Translations under genes and position numbers: made by a program
From: Trichinella spiralis
Lineage: Eukaryota > Nematoda > Enoplea > Trichinellida > Trichinellidae
Length of the DNA stretch: 64,000 bases
NCBI GenBank assembly: GCA_000181795.3
Contig: CM012953.1
Location: 10,555,677-10,619,676, forward strand
Direction: 5' to 3'
Notes under the pieces: model-generated
What the model was told of the DNA's origin: nothing
What the model saw: only the letters and a program-made list of their open reading frames with translations
Database searches by the model: none
Shown here: piece by piece, positions 36,203 to 50,227 of the stretch
Layout: the number at the start of each line of letters is the position of its first letter
Numbering within the stretch: the first letter of the stretch is position 1

Positions 36203-38156
36203 ATGAGTAAGTCGGAAACACCTAGTGGTGGTAATGCGCAAATTAATGTACCCAAGGAAGGGCAAGGAGCGCCAGGTGGTGGTAGTGCTTTGAGTAAAGG
36301 AGGCAAAGATGGGAAGAAATTTGATGTTACCAAGTTTTGTGTCGATCTGGTTACTGGCGGAACTGCAGCCGCTATCTCTAAAACTGCCGTCGCTCCGATT
36401 GAACGTGTGAAGCTGTTGCTTCAGGTATTTTTTTTCATTTTTTTCAAAACGTTAAATGTATTCGTAAATATATTTCATCTGTAGCTATGATTTTTTGTGT
36501 AATAAGTTTTTAACGAATACATCTAGAAGTTTTTGAAGCAGGTTATTTTCTACTTCAAACTTAAATGTTAAGTTGAAATTAAGTTTTTTTGAATTCGATT
36601 CACAGATCTCCGCTTTATATTGTTACTTTTTGCTGATTTTTCAAAATTCTCATGGTTATGGCATTTTTTAAAATTTTACTTCCGGGCTTCGTACCTGGCA
36701 CGTTTTGCCTCGTAAAACATCTAACATTTACTCTAAATTTTTGTTGAAATCAGCACTTCTACGTCACTTGAAATGTTTGTCTACGTTATCAAATCGTGTT
36801 TCCTTCAAATTAAAAAGTTCTTTAATAACATTTAATTATTCTAACTATAAATTAAAGAACTACTTATTTCAAAAAATTTTCTTTAAAATAATAGTTGTTA
36901 ATTTAGCGTATTCAAGGAAGTATGAATACTTTCATATTTTAATTAAGAATTTAGTACTTAATAACTTGTTCGTTTCTGTTGATTTTGAACAGCACGATCA
37001 TTCAACTTAACATTATAGTTGTCGAATAGGATCGTAATTGTGTTGACATTAGCATAATTCTTTAACGAAAGCTTATTTCGCACAGTAGTAGTGACATTTT
37101 GTCCAGATTTTATATTTATATTTTTGTTCCATTTTAAGTTTCTAAAAGCGTCTTAATGTTTGAACGCCAAAATTATAGGTTCAAGATGCGCAAAAGACGA
37201 TTGCCGTTGACAAACGATACAAAGGTATCGTTGATTGTCTGGTCCGTGTGCCGAAAGAACAAGGATTTTTGTCCTTCTGGAGAGGAAATTTAGTCAATGT
37301 GATTCGCTATTTTCCAACACAGGCGTTGAATTTTGCTTTCAAAGATACGTACAAAAATATTTTCATGGGTGATATTGACAAGAACAAGCACTTTTGGAAA
37401 TTTTTTGCTGGTATGCGTGACGACGCATTCTTTTGACTAGTCCTGTTTATCTTGTATTTCTTGTGTTTAGGCAATCTGGCAGCAGGAGGAGCGGCTGGAG
37501 CTACAGGATTGTGTTTCGTTTACCCGCTTGATTTTGCGCGTACACGCTTGGCTGTAGACGTGGGAAAGGACGCAGCAAGTAGAGAGTTCAAAGGACTAGG
37601 GGATTGCATAGTCAAAATTTTTAAGCACGATGGTCCGATTGGTCTTTATCGGTAAGAAGTTGTCTTCTCTTTTATGTTAATAACTTCAGTTCTTAGAATT
37701 GTTTGTTTTTCAGAGGCTTTTTCGTGTCTGTGCAAGGAATAATTATTTATCGAGCATCGTACTTTGGTTTCTTTGATACGATCAAAGCTACCATTTCAAG
37801 TGATCCGAAGAAGATGAACTTCTTTGCTGCGTGGGCTTTAGCACAGGTTGATTATATGCTTTTCTAAACGATAAATATTATGATAATTCTTTTATTGATT
37901 GTTTTTCTTTCAGGTTGTCACCGTGTGCAGTGGTATAACATCGTATCCATGGGACACTGTTCGTCGTCGTATGATGATGCAGTCGGGACGCAAAGAAATC
38001 TTGTACAAGAATACATGGGATTGTGCGAAGAAGATCATAACACAAGAAGGTTTTAGTGCTTTGTTTAAAGGAGCATTGAGCAATGTTTTCCGAGGAACTG
38101 GTGGCGCTTTAGTTCTAGCATTTTACGACGAAATTAAGAAATATATTCCGTATTAA
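36203..38156 (+). CDS. ANT: ADP/ATP translocase (mitochondrial carrier, SLC25A4/5/6 type)
   Basis: Exons 36203-36424, 37179-37410, 37471-37651, 37714-37846 and 37914-38156 join in frame to 336 residues. Three carrier repeats are visible with signature motifs [27 protein letters not shown] and [20 protein letters not shown] is the diagnostic nucleotide-exchanger hexamer. It exchanges matrix ATP for cytosolic ADP across the inner mitochondrial membrane. Usual length is about 300; the excess is an N-terminal Gly/Lys/Ser-rich segment of about 40 residues ([20 protein letters not shown]...) before the conserved [16 protein letters not shown]. Two acceptor-like sites precede the ATG, TTTAG two bases before it and TTTTCAG 74 bases before it. 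It converges on CDK5 with about 200 bp between stops. Confidence 0.96.
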
Positions 38157-38354
38157 TTTTACAATACGGATGTGAGCAGTAATTTCGTACTAGCACAGAA
38201 ATGAGTGTTTTAATAACCTCTTTTCACTGCTTAGCGGAACTAAAATGAATAAATTGGATTTAACAAAATTTTTATTGCATATTTTATACATGTCTTTATG
38301 TATATATATAAATAGACAGCACAGCGTCTGAAAAAGGCATAATTGTAATCCATC

Positions 38355-40358
<2,004 letters not shown>

Positions 40359-41147
40359 CGCACAAGCCGATTAAAATTTCACTTCTGGCAATATGAAACA
40401 TTTTTTAATGTAAATAGCTCAACATTTTCACTAAATATTATCGCACAGAACAGAAAAATGAACTACAACGTATTTCATCACATTCTTTATACTTAACTGT
40501 CGATTCATCGTACAAGTGAAACAGAAATTTCAATAAAATTCCTTGCGTTTTCTATTTAAATTGACAAATTCAAAGATTAAACAAAATTTCTGATTGAATC
40601 GCATCCCTGATAAATCGAATTAAATTATACATAATGTGTCTGTTTGAATACCTGCAAAAATTTCCTCATTAAAAAAAAGGAACACATATAAACATAAAAC
40701 ACATATAAAATAACACTACCTAATTATATTTGACCACTACGCAACAGTTCACATACAAAATGTTTCATTAATAGTCGACTCCACTTATACAGTACGAAAG
40801 GGAAGAATTCTTTATAATTTTAATAAATGTTGATTCTGTAAGTCTGATAATTTAATAGTGTAAACCATGAATAAATGATTATTTTTTCATATATTCAAAT
40901 GATTAACGAAATCTGTAAAATTTTACAATAAATCACAAGATGATATTTAGTGAATTTATTAATGATACGCAAAAACAAAAATTTGAATAAATACCCACAG
41001 TTTACAAATGTTATCATTATCGTGTTATATTAACAACAGCAATAATAAAAATGAGTAAAGCAATGCACTATAGCATTTACATCTATATGCAAGAGCAACA
41101 TTTCATACATTTCTATTTAAACATTTAAAATTCTTTTGTTCACCATT
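40359..41147. other. Intergenic gap between CDK5 and tetraspanin
   Basis: AT-rich and without a gene. It should contain the CDK5 promoter side and the tetraspanin 3' UTR (AATAAA on the minus strand not clearly assigned). Confidence 0.5.
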
Positions 41148-42026
41148 TCAGAATAAATATCCTGTTGTAGGTTGCACTTCCTTTTCCGATTCAGTGTACA
41201 TTTCATGTAAAGCAGTTTGAAGCAGTCTTAATGGAACCAAAAACAGCAGTTGAACGGCAGCAATTGCAAGCAGCGGATATCCAACCGGGAGCAGCCATTC
41301 CTTGATCACTTGACCAATGCGTACATCGCAGCCAACGTTAAATATTTCATTAAACGTGTACATTGGTATTCCTTTCCTGTCTCTCAACATTCCATGCACG
41401 CAAGGTACTTGACGATCCAAGTCACGCTTGCAACAACTCCATGGTAGTGACCACTTTCCGCCCCGATCAAACTGAGTTAGGTTGACTAGCTTCATTTGAA
41501 ACCAACTGCTTGGATTAATCGCACCACAACATTTGAATGCTTGCTGCAGTTCGTTTAATGCGATTATTGAATCTGGCAACTGAGTTCGGTATTCGAGCAT
41601 CAAACGGTTCATCTGGGTAGCTTGTTCTTTCTGATGTAAAAGCTGTGGCGAGGTGATGAACATCAAAGAGAAGAACAGTATGGATATACCACAGTGCAGA
41701 CCGATACCCACCGCGTACAAAAGTTTCTTTGGATTTCCAGTGAACAGAGCGCAGGCTATGAAAGCGCTGGCTAACAAAAGTGAACCATAAGATGATGCGG
41801 CGATAGCGATTATCGACACCATGTGATACAAGCCGATTACAACATGCGCTTTAAACACTTCGGTCATTCCAAGTGTGAAGTAGAATAAACCGAAACCAGC
41901 GGTTAAAACTGAAGCACAATAAAATAATAACAAAAAATACTGCATGGTTTTCCGAGTTTTGTAGTTTATTTTCATCACAAACACATGCTTCGGGGCATCA
42001 TCTGCTTCATCTTTCGTAGACACCAT
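41148..42026 (-). CDS. Tetraspanin
   Basis: Intronless minus-strand ORF; the first ATG is at 42026, giving 292 residues (the frame stays open a little further upstream but without an ATG). Four hydrophobic helices are visible: YFLLLFYCASVLTAGFGLFY, a second near VVIGLYHMVSIIAIAASSYG, a third near VGIGLHCGISILFFSLMF, and the last near PVGYPLLAIAAVQLLFLVPL. Between the third and fourth lies a large loop of about 110 residues with the diagnostic KCCG, then WSCC, PC and GC, six Cys for three disulfides, and one sequon (NLT). Tetraspanins organise membrane microdomains; the specific partner cannot be told. A single exon is unusual beside the intron-rich neighbours and may reflect retroposition or intron loss. 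Confidence 0.88.
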   Translation of the reverse strand: MVSTKDEADDAPKHVFVMKINYKTRKTMQYFLLLFYCASVLTAGFGLFYFTLGMTEVFKAHVVIGLYHMVSIIAIAASSYGSLLLASAFIACALFTGNPKKLLYAVGIGLHCGISILFFSLMFITSPQLLHQKEQATQMNRLMLEYRTQLPDSIIALNELQQAFKCCGAINPSSWFQMKLVNLTQFDRGGKWSLPWSCCKRDLDRQVPCVHGMLRDRKGIPMYTFNEIFNVGCDVRIGQVIKEWLLPVGYPLLAIAAVQLLFLVPLRLLQTALHEMYTESEKEVQPTTGYLF

Positions 42027-42872
42027 ATTTACAGCTGACTTTATTAGAGATACTAAATCACTCAAAAACCTTTTTCAAACTAAAAGCATTGATAGAATTT
42101 TTACATTGAGCTATATGTCATTTATTTAAACAGTTTTAACATTTTAAAGTTACAAAATTTCAATAAATTTAATGCTTAGCTGATACTTTAAAATGCCGCG
42201 TCTTATTACTGTCTCTAAACTGAATTTTAAATCTAGATAATCATCTAAAACTTACATAAAATCTGAAATGAAAAAATACATTCTTAAAATAATTTAAAAT
42301 TTGAAATTATTTGCATTATTTCTATTTTTCTTGTTTTAGTAAATATTTTCAAATTAATAAATAACAGTTTTAGTGATGATAATTATGTTAATTAATGAAT
42401 AATAACGATTAATAATTTTAATTAAGTTTTTGTAAGATTTTAATAGTTTAGTTCTAATTAAAAAAAAAGAAATCAATTATTCAATTGCATTACAATGTTC
42501 AGTTATGCGCCCAGAGTTGGATAATTTTGAAAAATAAATAAAAAATTGATAATGTATAAATAAAGTATATGTAAATAAAAAAATAATTAATGAAAAGTCT
42601 ATTTTTAATCTATTACTACCAAACTTTTCTTTCAAGTATAACCACAGTAAATTCAACATATCTTCAATACTATTCAAGTTTACTGTTACAGTAACAAACC
42701 TTGAAAATGAAATGTTACAAATTATATCTTTATTGGATACCATATCTTTAAATTATTCAATATTATCACATTTTGAGGTTTGAAGTGTAAGTTTTTATAT
42801 TTTTATTTTTATGTTCATGATAATCAGCGATCAAGTTATTTATTAATTTTGCTTGGGTGTTTTCAGCTGAAA
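42027..42872. other. Intergenic gap, divergent tetraspanin and FAM32A
   Basis: Very AT-rich spacer that must hold both promoters. A minus-strand ORF at 42477-42743 is judged random. Confidence 0.5.
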
Positions 42873-43238
42873 ATGGATGAAGAAATAGTTGGAGGGAAGT
42901 TGAAATTGAAGAAAAATAAGAAGAAACTTAAAGTAAATACAGCTGATCCTTATCCGACGTCTAAGGCAGTTGTTAATGAAGCAAATTTAGCCGAGTCTCA
43001 AAAGTCAGAACCGAAGAAAACCAAAGCCGAGTTAGCATTCGAACGTCGCCAGGCGCAATTACAGGTATTTATAGATATTATTTACCCAAAGACGGCAGCT
43101 TTTATTAATAAATTTTAGGCAGAAAGGATTGCAAAAAGAGCGAAAACGAGTCATCGCGAAAAAGTGGAAAAGTTTAACGAGTATTTAGATAATTTGACTG
43201 AGCTGAACGATATTCCAAAAGTATCGTGGACAAAGTGA
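42873..43238 (+). CDS. FAM32A: FAM32A-like small nuclear protein
   Basis: Exons 42873-43064 and 43119-43238 (54-nt intron, phase 0) encode 103 residues; human FAM32A has 112. The N-terminal half is Lys-rich (GGKLKLKKNKKKLK), followed by the conserved ELAFERRQAQLQAERIAKRA block, HREKVEKFNEYLDNLTE and the invariant end IPKVSWTK. Human FAM32A has been described in spliceosome C* complexes, where it sits at the catalytic centre and helps exon ligation; the conserved C-terminus fits that role. TTTTCAG ends six bases before the ATG. The EDEM2 gene starts 540 bp downstream on the same strand. Confidence 0.9.
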
Positions 43239-43577
43239 AATGGAGCTACAATTCTCTTGTTAGCTGAAACGAAGCCTTTGTTTTGCAATTTGTTGTATTC
43301 ATTTTGTGTAAATTTAAAATTTGAATTTTTTATAAATTCATTATCAGAATCACTTTAACAGAACATTATATTGTGAATTGTTGTATTTTTTTGAAACAAT
43401 GTATATGAGAAATGAATTTTCAATGGCTAAAGTTGTGTTGTAAAATGGCAGCATGCGGGTATTTTCCAATACTGAAAGCAATATGTAATATTATGAAATT
43501 AAAGATGTAATTGATTTTTTTCATTTGAGAAAAACTTATGAATTTGAACAGTTGGCATGTGTTAAGCATGTTTGTGT

Positions 43578-43775
43578 AACGAGCCGCTCTTTCGGGCGGG
43601 CTCGTTCGTCACCCCAACCGAGCTACTAACACAGTCGTCGCTAGGCGACGACGGGCCGATGTCGACCGGCAGATTCCTCAATCCGAACAAGGACCGTCAC
43701 CGATCTACCACAGTAAAATTCCAGAACCAACAAGCACATGCTCGCTCCTTCACTACCAACAACCGTACTCCCGTG
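43578..43775 (+). promoter_or_regulatory. GC-rich leader of EDEM2 with two strong hairpins
   Basis: Just upstream of the EDEM2 ATG the composition jumps in GC. ACGAGCC (43579-43585) pairs with GGCTCGT (43599-43605), and GTCGTCGC (43634-43641) pairs perfectly with GCGACGAC (43645-43652) across a 3-nt loop. CTACTAACACAG just before the second hairpin looks like a branch point plus acceptor. The frame is open from 43572, in frame with the ATG at 43776, but the encoded residues look unlike a conserved protein. Confidence 0.4.
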
Positions 43776-46700
43776 ATGCTTTTCCGATGTTCAAGTATCC
43801 CTCTGTTTACGGTAGCTTTGCTGCTTTTCTTCCATTTCGTCCGCTACAGTTGTAAGGTCAGCATTACAGTTTCAAAATAAATATTTATTGCATATAAGTG
43901 TAAATATAGTTGAAAACATGTAATGCAGTAAGTTAAAACATCAGAACAATCTGTATGGCGCATTTTAACAGATTTTCATCGAATTGGTCGTTCAGTGATC
44001 TTCAAGGTTTAATATTGTTTCAAAGTATTCATATCATTATTTGATGCTTAACACTGAAAAAACAAAATGTTATTAAACATTAAACTTGTTTCAAATTTAC
44101 ATTAATTGTTGATATTTGTTCTACTGTAAATGATGTTTATTTAACACATGACTGTCCAAATACAGAAACGGTAAATTCAAGCTCTAAATAATGCATAATG
44201 TTCAGAAAAGGAAATATTCCTTAATTTTCAATGATCATTTTACCAATACTGAAATATTTATAATTTATAAACATTTTTTTGCTTGATCATTTATTTGGGA
44301 TAAAGGCCAATTTAAAAAAATGTTAAATATTCATTATGACAGTTATGCATGTTTGTTTAGTTGTATCTGATACCTTTGGTAAGTAGAAAAGTGTTAACTT
44401 CTGCCCCTAATGTTTCAAGAATTTGGTAACAGAAATTTTTAGTAAAAACTGATAATGCATTTCATTTATACTTACTCAGTTGTAATTTTTATCGGATGGT
44501 GCGCAGTTTCATCAAACGTATTCATGTTTACCAAAGAACGAATGCAACATTACAAGTAATACTTTTATTATAAAAATGTTTGTTACGGAAAATCGCATTA
44601 CTTCTTAGCTTAAAAGTTAGCTAAAATATTTTAATACGTTTCAGGGAAAAGGTTAAAAGAATTTTTCTTCATGCTTACGATAGCTACATTCAGTATGCTT
44701 TTCCTTTTGATGAACTGAAACCCATATCTTGCGCTGGAATGAATTCGTGGGGAAGGTCTGGTCTTGTTTTCTTATGATTTTTATTAAAATAAAATACTTA
44801 TAGTTTTTCCCTTTCTTTAATTGATTCTTTGGACACTCTTATTATAATGGGAAACTACAGCGAGTTTCGACGAGTCGCTAATATTATAATTGACGGTTTT
44901 GATTCTTGCGCCGATGTAAATGTTTCAGTATTTGAAACAAATATTCGAGGTAAAACTTTAAAATTATGTTTCAGATATTTGATTTTTTATTATATATTTA
45001 CTTTTATATATTTTTATTGTATATTTATTTTGTCATGTCAATCTAAGAAATAAGGAAGTGGTGGCAATATTTTGCATTCCGTTTTTGAAAGGTTTGATTT
45101 CAGTTATTGGTGGTTTATTATCGGCACATATTTTATCTAAAACTGCGAACATGGAACTTGAACAGGGCTGGCCTTGTCAAGGCCCGTTGTTGCGATTAGC
45201 AGAAAGCGTTGCAAGCAAACTTTTACCAGGTATTTCTTTTTTACGTTCACTTAAAATGGAAACAGTTCAAGGCACTTAAATAAATCTTTAATCATTTAGC
45301 ATTTATTTTCAAATATGCTATCAATATTAGGTTTACCGTTTTATATTCACTTTACGTTTACATGTTTAACATATAACATGCTGCAGGAAAATACAATACA
45401 GTAATTGACAAATAGGTTTTATAAAATGAATTACTGTAACGAATTAAACGGTTGTTGAATGTATGAAATATGATTTTTGCATTATAGCTTTTAAAACGAC
45501 TACTGGAATGCCATATGGTACGGTAAATTTGAGACATGGTGTTTGCGAAAATGAGACTTCTATAACATGTACTGCTGGTATTGGAACATTTTTACTGGAA
45601 TTTGGTACATTAAGCCGCTTGACTGGAAATTATACATACGAAAGAGCAGCGTTGAATGCATTGCAGCAACTTTGGAATCATAAATCATCAATTGGTTTAG
45701 TAATAACCATAATCAAATTCTTATTTATGAAAAAAATTTTCTTTGTTTTCTTTGTTGTTTTTAAGAAGTAGTGTAACTGAATTTCTTATTTTAACGAATT
45801 AATAAGTTAAGTCAGTTTGACATGATGAATTAAATTGATTTTTTCAGGTGGGAAATCACATTGATGTGCAAACCTCCATGTGGACTGCAACTGATGCAGG
45901 TATTGGCGGTGGTGTTGATTCATATTTTGAGTATTTGGTGAAAGGAGGTGCGCTAATTAATTCAGAGTCATTGTTGAAACATTTTAACGGTAATAAAAAA
46001 GAATTTTTGTTTGTGCGTTCTTTTTAATATTCATTTTTTAGAGTATCGAAAAGTCATCGATAAATATATGAATCATCAAGATTGGTTTCCTTGGGTATCG
46101 ATGTATTCAGGGCAGTTATCTTTAGCTGTTTTTCAGTCTCTTGAAGCTTTCTGGCCTGGCTTACTGGTATAAAAATTTTGAATTTTGTTTTTAAGAATAA
46201 TGATGAAAATAATTAGAAAATGAAAAACTGATTATCCTGATCATCGTAAAACATATTTTATAATGTAGACACTGATTGGTGATGTCGGAGCCGCTCGACG
46301 AATAATGCTCAATTATGATCTTATCTTAAGTCAGTATGGAATGACGCCGGAGTTTTATTCAATCCATAAAATGGAAGCTGATAAACGTTCTGGTTATCCT
46401 CTTAGACCAGGTAATTTTGATTATTCATTATTAAATAAAATGCTATGTATATTTTTGTCATTTGGTTTTCTGTATTGCGGCACAGTCACAGTAGTGCTTC
46501 ATTTATAAGTTTTTATTTGCAATATCATTTGTATGGCAAATAATGGTGGCTTATAATTTGAAATTGTAGAAGTAGCGGAGAGTTTGATGTATTTATATCG
46601 AGAAACTGAAGATCCAATGCTGTTACGGATGGGGGCATCAATAATTGAAGCAATTGAAAGTAGCTCGAAAACTACATGCGGTTACGCAACGGTGAATATA

Positions 46701-48118
46701 TTTTTAATTTTTATTTATTTGAATATATTTAATTTTTTATTTATGCATCAGTATGTTCAATATTTTGTTTTTTGTCTTATTATTTTTTTTTCTTTCACAG
46801 GTGTATAATGTGGCTGATCATTCGATCGAAGATCGAATGGAATCATTTTTTCTCGCCGAAACTACAAAATATTTATACATGCTGTTTGATCCTGATAATG
46901 CTATACACGATATTAGTGAGGAGAAATTTGTGATTTATGGACCTCATGGTAAATGTGTAATAAATTCTGGTGGATACATTTTCAACACAGAAGCCCATCC
47001 TGTTGATTCATCAATTAATAGCTGTTGCGCTTCAACTCGTCTTGAAGATATTGAACAATTTGTAGATTTTCAAGATAACTTGGATTTGCTAGCTATTGCC
47101 GAATCTGAATTGAAATTTGGTCAATTGGAAGAAGAAAAAAATTACGAGAGGTTTGTCTATTTTAAAAATTTTGGAATCTAATTTTTATAAAGTATATAGG
47201 TTAAATATAAATATATATATATATGACATTTATAGTTGCTTGGCGAATAAAGGAGAAGCGGTAAATGAGAAGAAATTGACAAAAATGAAGTGCAGTTCAG
47301 TTACCTCTAAACCAAATTGTCGTATATCGTCTGCATTGATTTCGGACAGTAATTTACGAGTTGAAAGAAAATCACAAATGAAGAAGAATTATGAAAATCT
47401 TCGTCGTACAATTTTGAATGGTATTGTGGAAGAAGATGTTTTCGCAACTGTTTGGATAGGAAAGTTGTTACCCAGGGGATCGTTGTTTCGCCGATTGCAT
47501 GTTTTAAAAAGAACCTGCTTCAATAGCTGTATGGTTAATAAGGCTGCTTATGAAGACAAATTGAACACTGCATTTTTCACCATTTACAGGCACGAAAAGT
47601 TTTTCAAATTATTCAATTCTGAAGTGAATGATCATTTCAGAAAATATGATCATTTGCATAATAAGTTATTTATTGATAATAAGAATCAGAAATGCATGGC
47701 GAGAAGCGTGGGAGTAAAACCGATCATGGGAAATGTGGATGAATATGCTTCAAATATGCACAGCAGTTCATTTATTGAAAAAGATTTCTATTCTGTTTTC
47801 TCCTTACCTCCTCTTCAGCAGTGTAAAATACAAAAGTATAATAATTGTTTTTCAGGCACATTATCTGAAAAGAAATTGCCTGCTAAGTTTTCAACTAAGC
47901 ATGATAAAAAAGTCAGCTATTTAACCTGTCATTGGATGTCAACTGTGACCAATTTGATTGGTAAAAAGCTTTATCCATTTTTGAAACATATGCAGATTTG
48001 CTCAAAACGCTTCCAATTCGAATTTTCTGCTCTTCTGGCTGAGAAAAACACGTTGAACACGTGTCCTGCGCTTCCTTTTCTGTCCAGATTCGCTCTCTAT
48101 GGTGAAGTTATGTCTTGA
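43776..48118 (+). CDS. EDEM2: EDEM2, ER degradation-enhancing alpha-mannosidase-like protein (GH47)
   Basis: Exon 1 (43776-43856) encodes a signal peptide ([20 protein letters not shown]). A second exon ends at 44556. Exons 3-12 are 44645-44755, 44804-44949, 45104-45229, 45488-45699, 45848-45989, 46042-46166, 46269-46410, 46570-46691, 46801-47150 and 47236-48118, all phase-consistent. Motifs match EDEM2: [105 protein letters not shown] and CC. EDEM2 starts mannose trimming of misfolded glycoproteins for ERAD in the ER lumen. The start of exon 2 is unclear: acceptors at 44479 or 44506 both give a phase that does not follow from the AAG|GTCAGC donor, whereas a GTTGTA donor at about 43848 would fit. 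The last exon adds about 295 basic residues not found in human EDEM2 (578 aa). Confidence 0.9.
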
Positions 48119-48372
48119 AGGGTTTCTTTCACTGATTCATTGTTGTGTAATAAATTACACAATGTTTACGAGATGGCATATTTTTGAAAATTTTCAAATG
48201 GTACTGTTAAAAATATGTAGTTCATCACAAACGCTTTTCAGATTTATGTTAAATGTTTTATTATCAAAAAATGAAACATCAGTATTCACTGTTCTCTGTT
48301 CTTCTCTGAAGAACAGTTTTTTCAAGTTACATCCCAAATAACTGAACATGAATTCGAATACAATGCACGCAG

Positions 48373-50227
48373 TTAAGTAGGATTTGCTAAATCGGAATCA
48401 ATGTGATCCATCAGATGAGAATAATATGTAAAAGTTTGTGAATAATCATTGCACACTGTTAGTGGTGTGTATAATTTTGTCAAACGTTTCAACTGTGCAT
48501 CTGACAGAATTTTGCAAATAATAACAGCTAGGCGAAGTGCGTGCAGTTTGCAAAGCCGTTGCTTGGCATCGAACAAAGTACCGAAGACGAGATTAAAGAA
48601 AGATGTGTTGCTCCACAACTTGTCCGGAACTCTCTTCAATACTTGAACGAGAATGTGCAAATTTTGCTCATGCCAAAAGCCAGCCGGAGCATACTTAGCT
48701 ACATGACTCAGAATTTCCACTTGAAAAGTTAACACATTGCCCGTGATGAGTTCCAACGCGTAATAAAACAGTACAGTGAAACAAACCAAATCGGATGCAA
48801 TAAATTGGACTATTTCTTCATGTGCGGTGTCTGCATAGTTAAAATATTCTAACCGTCCTGCATTTCCAATTCCTGTGAAAGACTTCAGCGCATGTTGTGC
48901 AGCAATTACTTTTATCAAAACTGGCAAAAAACATTGTAGATAATCGTTCTCTGCAATATTACATTTCTGATCAATGCTTCTCTCTTCGCGATTAAACTTC
49001 CAACCGCCAAGGCCGATTTTCAATAGACGGAATGCAAACGTTAACAACTTACACTCCCTTGGCAAAATTTTCTTTGAAACGCAGTCTTTTGCTAGCTTCA
49101 GCGTTGTCGTGCACAATGCTTGAATCGAAGAATATGAGTTGAGAATTATGGACAAATCTCCTTGAGCCGGATTATCACTGTTGAAATAAAAAGCAACTAT
49201 CTAAACAACATTCTCAATAGACTCACTCAACAAATATATTATTGAACTGTCATTACCTGTTGAAGTTGTTCCGTGTTACGATTATCAAGAGGATCTTTAA
49301 AAAATGCCTCCAAAGCTAACATAAACTTATAGCACGGATCAGAGTTCGCGATATCTTTAATATCCGCTTCGTGAAAAGATAGCAGCAAATCATGCCTATT
49401 TTAAATTAAGAAAAAATACATTAATTTCCACCATGAAATTATGAAACAGTAAAATACCTGAAATTGCAAAACACAACATGCTTAGTATGCAAAAATGCCA
49501 TTCTGATGTAGCTCAGTAAACGATCATATAGGACTGTCTTCCTGCCAACCATGCAAACTATTTTTTGAATTACTTCTGCTTTTCGACGACCGCTGAGATC
49601 TAACAGTGATTTGCAATAACGATCAGTGTCCGCTTCACTAAATCAAAAGCAGATTTAAAAAATTTAATAAGATGAAATAAAAATTACTTTTTAATACCGA
49701 AATTGAGTTAGCCACCAGTTCATGTAGTCTGTCAACATTATTTTCATTTCACGGTAAAATATATCTTCACGCAATTCCCAAATTAAACGCTTGATCTGTA
49801 GATCAACCATATTATACAAATTGTCATCAGAACTTATTTTTTGCAAAGCGCAAACAGGAACTCTAGGCGCTATCATCATAACATCAATTATAAGTGATCG
49901 CATTGTTGGTAAATCAACCAATTCATAATAAGTACTTAAAAAGTCTTCAATTTTATCGGCACCGTTATGTTCTCGCTTTACATTATTCAACTGTTCCAAA
50001 ATCATTTCTCGCAATCGGCGCATGATCGTCTCGTGATAATCTAGCTTTCGAATTGGATTTTGTTCCAACAAACGAAGTGCATCAAATAAAGACTGCAATT
50101 GGACTGCATTCTTCTGTTGAAAAATTGCAATCGATTCATGCAACTGGTCCATCGGCACCGACAACGCCTCCAGCACGGCCTGTCGATTGTCATAGCGAAA
50201 ACGCTCAACTGAGCTTCTTACTTCCAT
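48373..50227 (-). CDS. NELFB: Negative elongation factor subunit B (NELF-B/COBRA1)
   Basis: Minus-strand exons 50227-49698, 49637-49458, 49395-about 49257 and 49177-48373. Exon 1 has VPMDQLHESIAIFQQKNAVQ and DYHETIMRRLREMILEQL, then VDLQIKRLIWELREDIF. Exon 2 has RRKAEVIQKIVCMVGRKTVL. Exon 3 has LLLSFHEADIKDIANSDPCY. Exon 4 has DLSIILNSYSSIQAL, AKYAPAGFWHEQNLHILVQV and a C-terminal helical half, all aligning in order with human NELFB (580 aa). NELF holds RNA polymerase II near promoters together with DSIF. The exon 3 to 4 junction is not clean: the CAG|GTAATG donor leaves phase 0 while the acceptor at 49178 needs phase 2; a donor ATC|GTAACA a little earlier used with a later acceptor would fix the frame. 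The ATG follows GTGTTTAG directly. Ends 255 bp from the EDEM2 stop, tail to tail. Confidence 0.87.

Noticed and set aside
43572-43775. Extension of EDEM2 upstream of its ATG by 68 codons
   Set aside because: Although the frame is open, placing these residues before the signal peptide would bury it; the region looks like structured leader instead.
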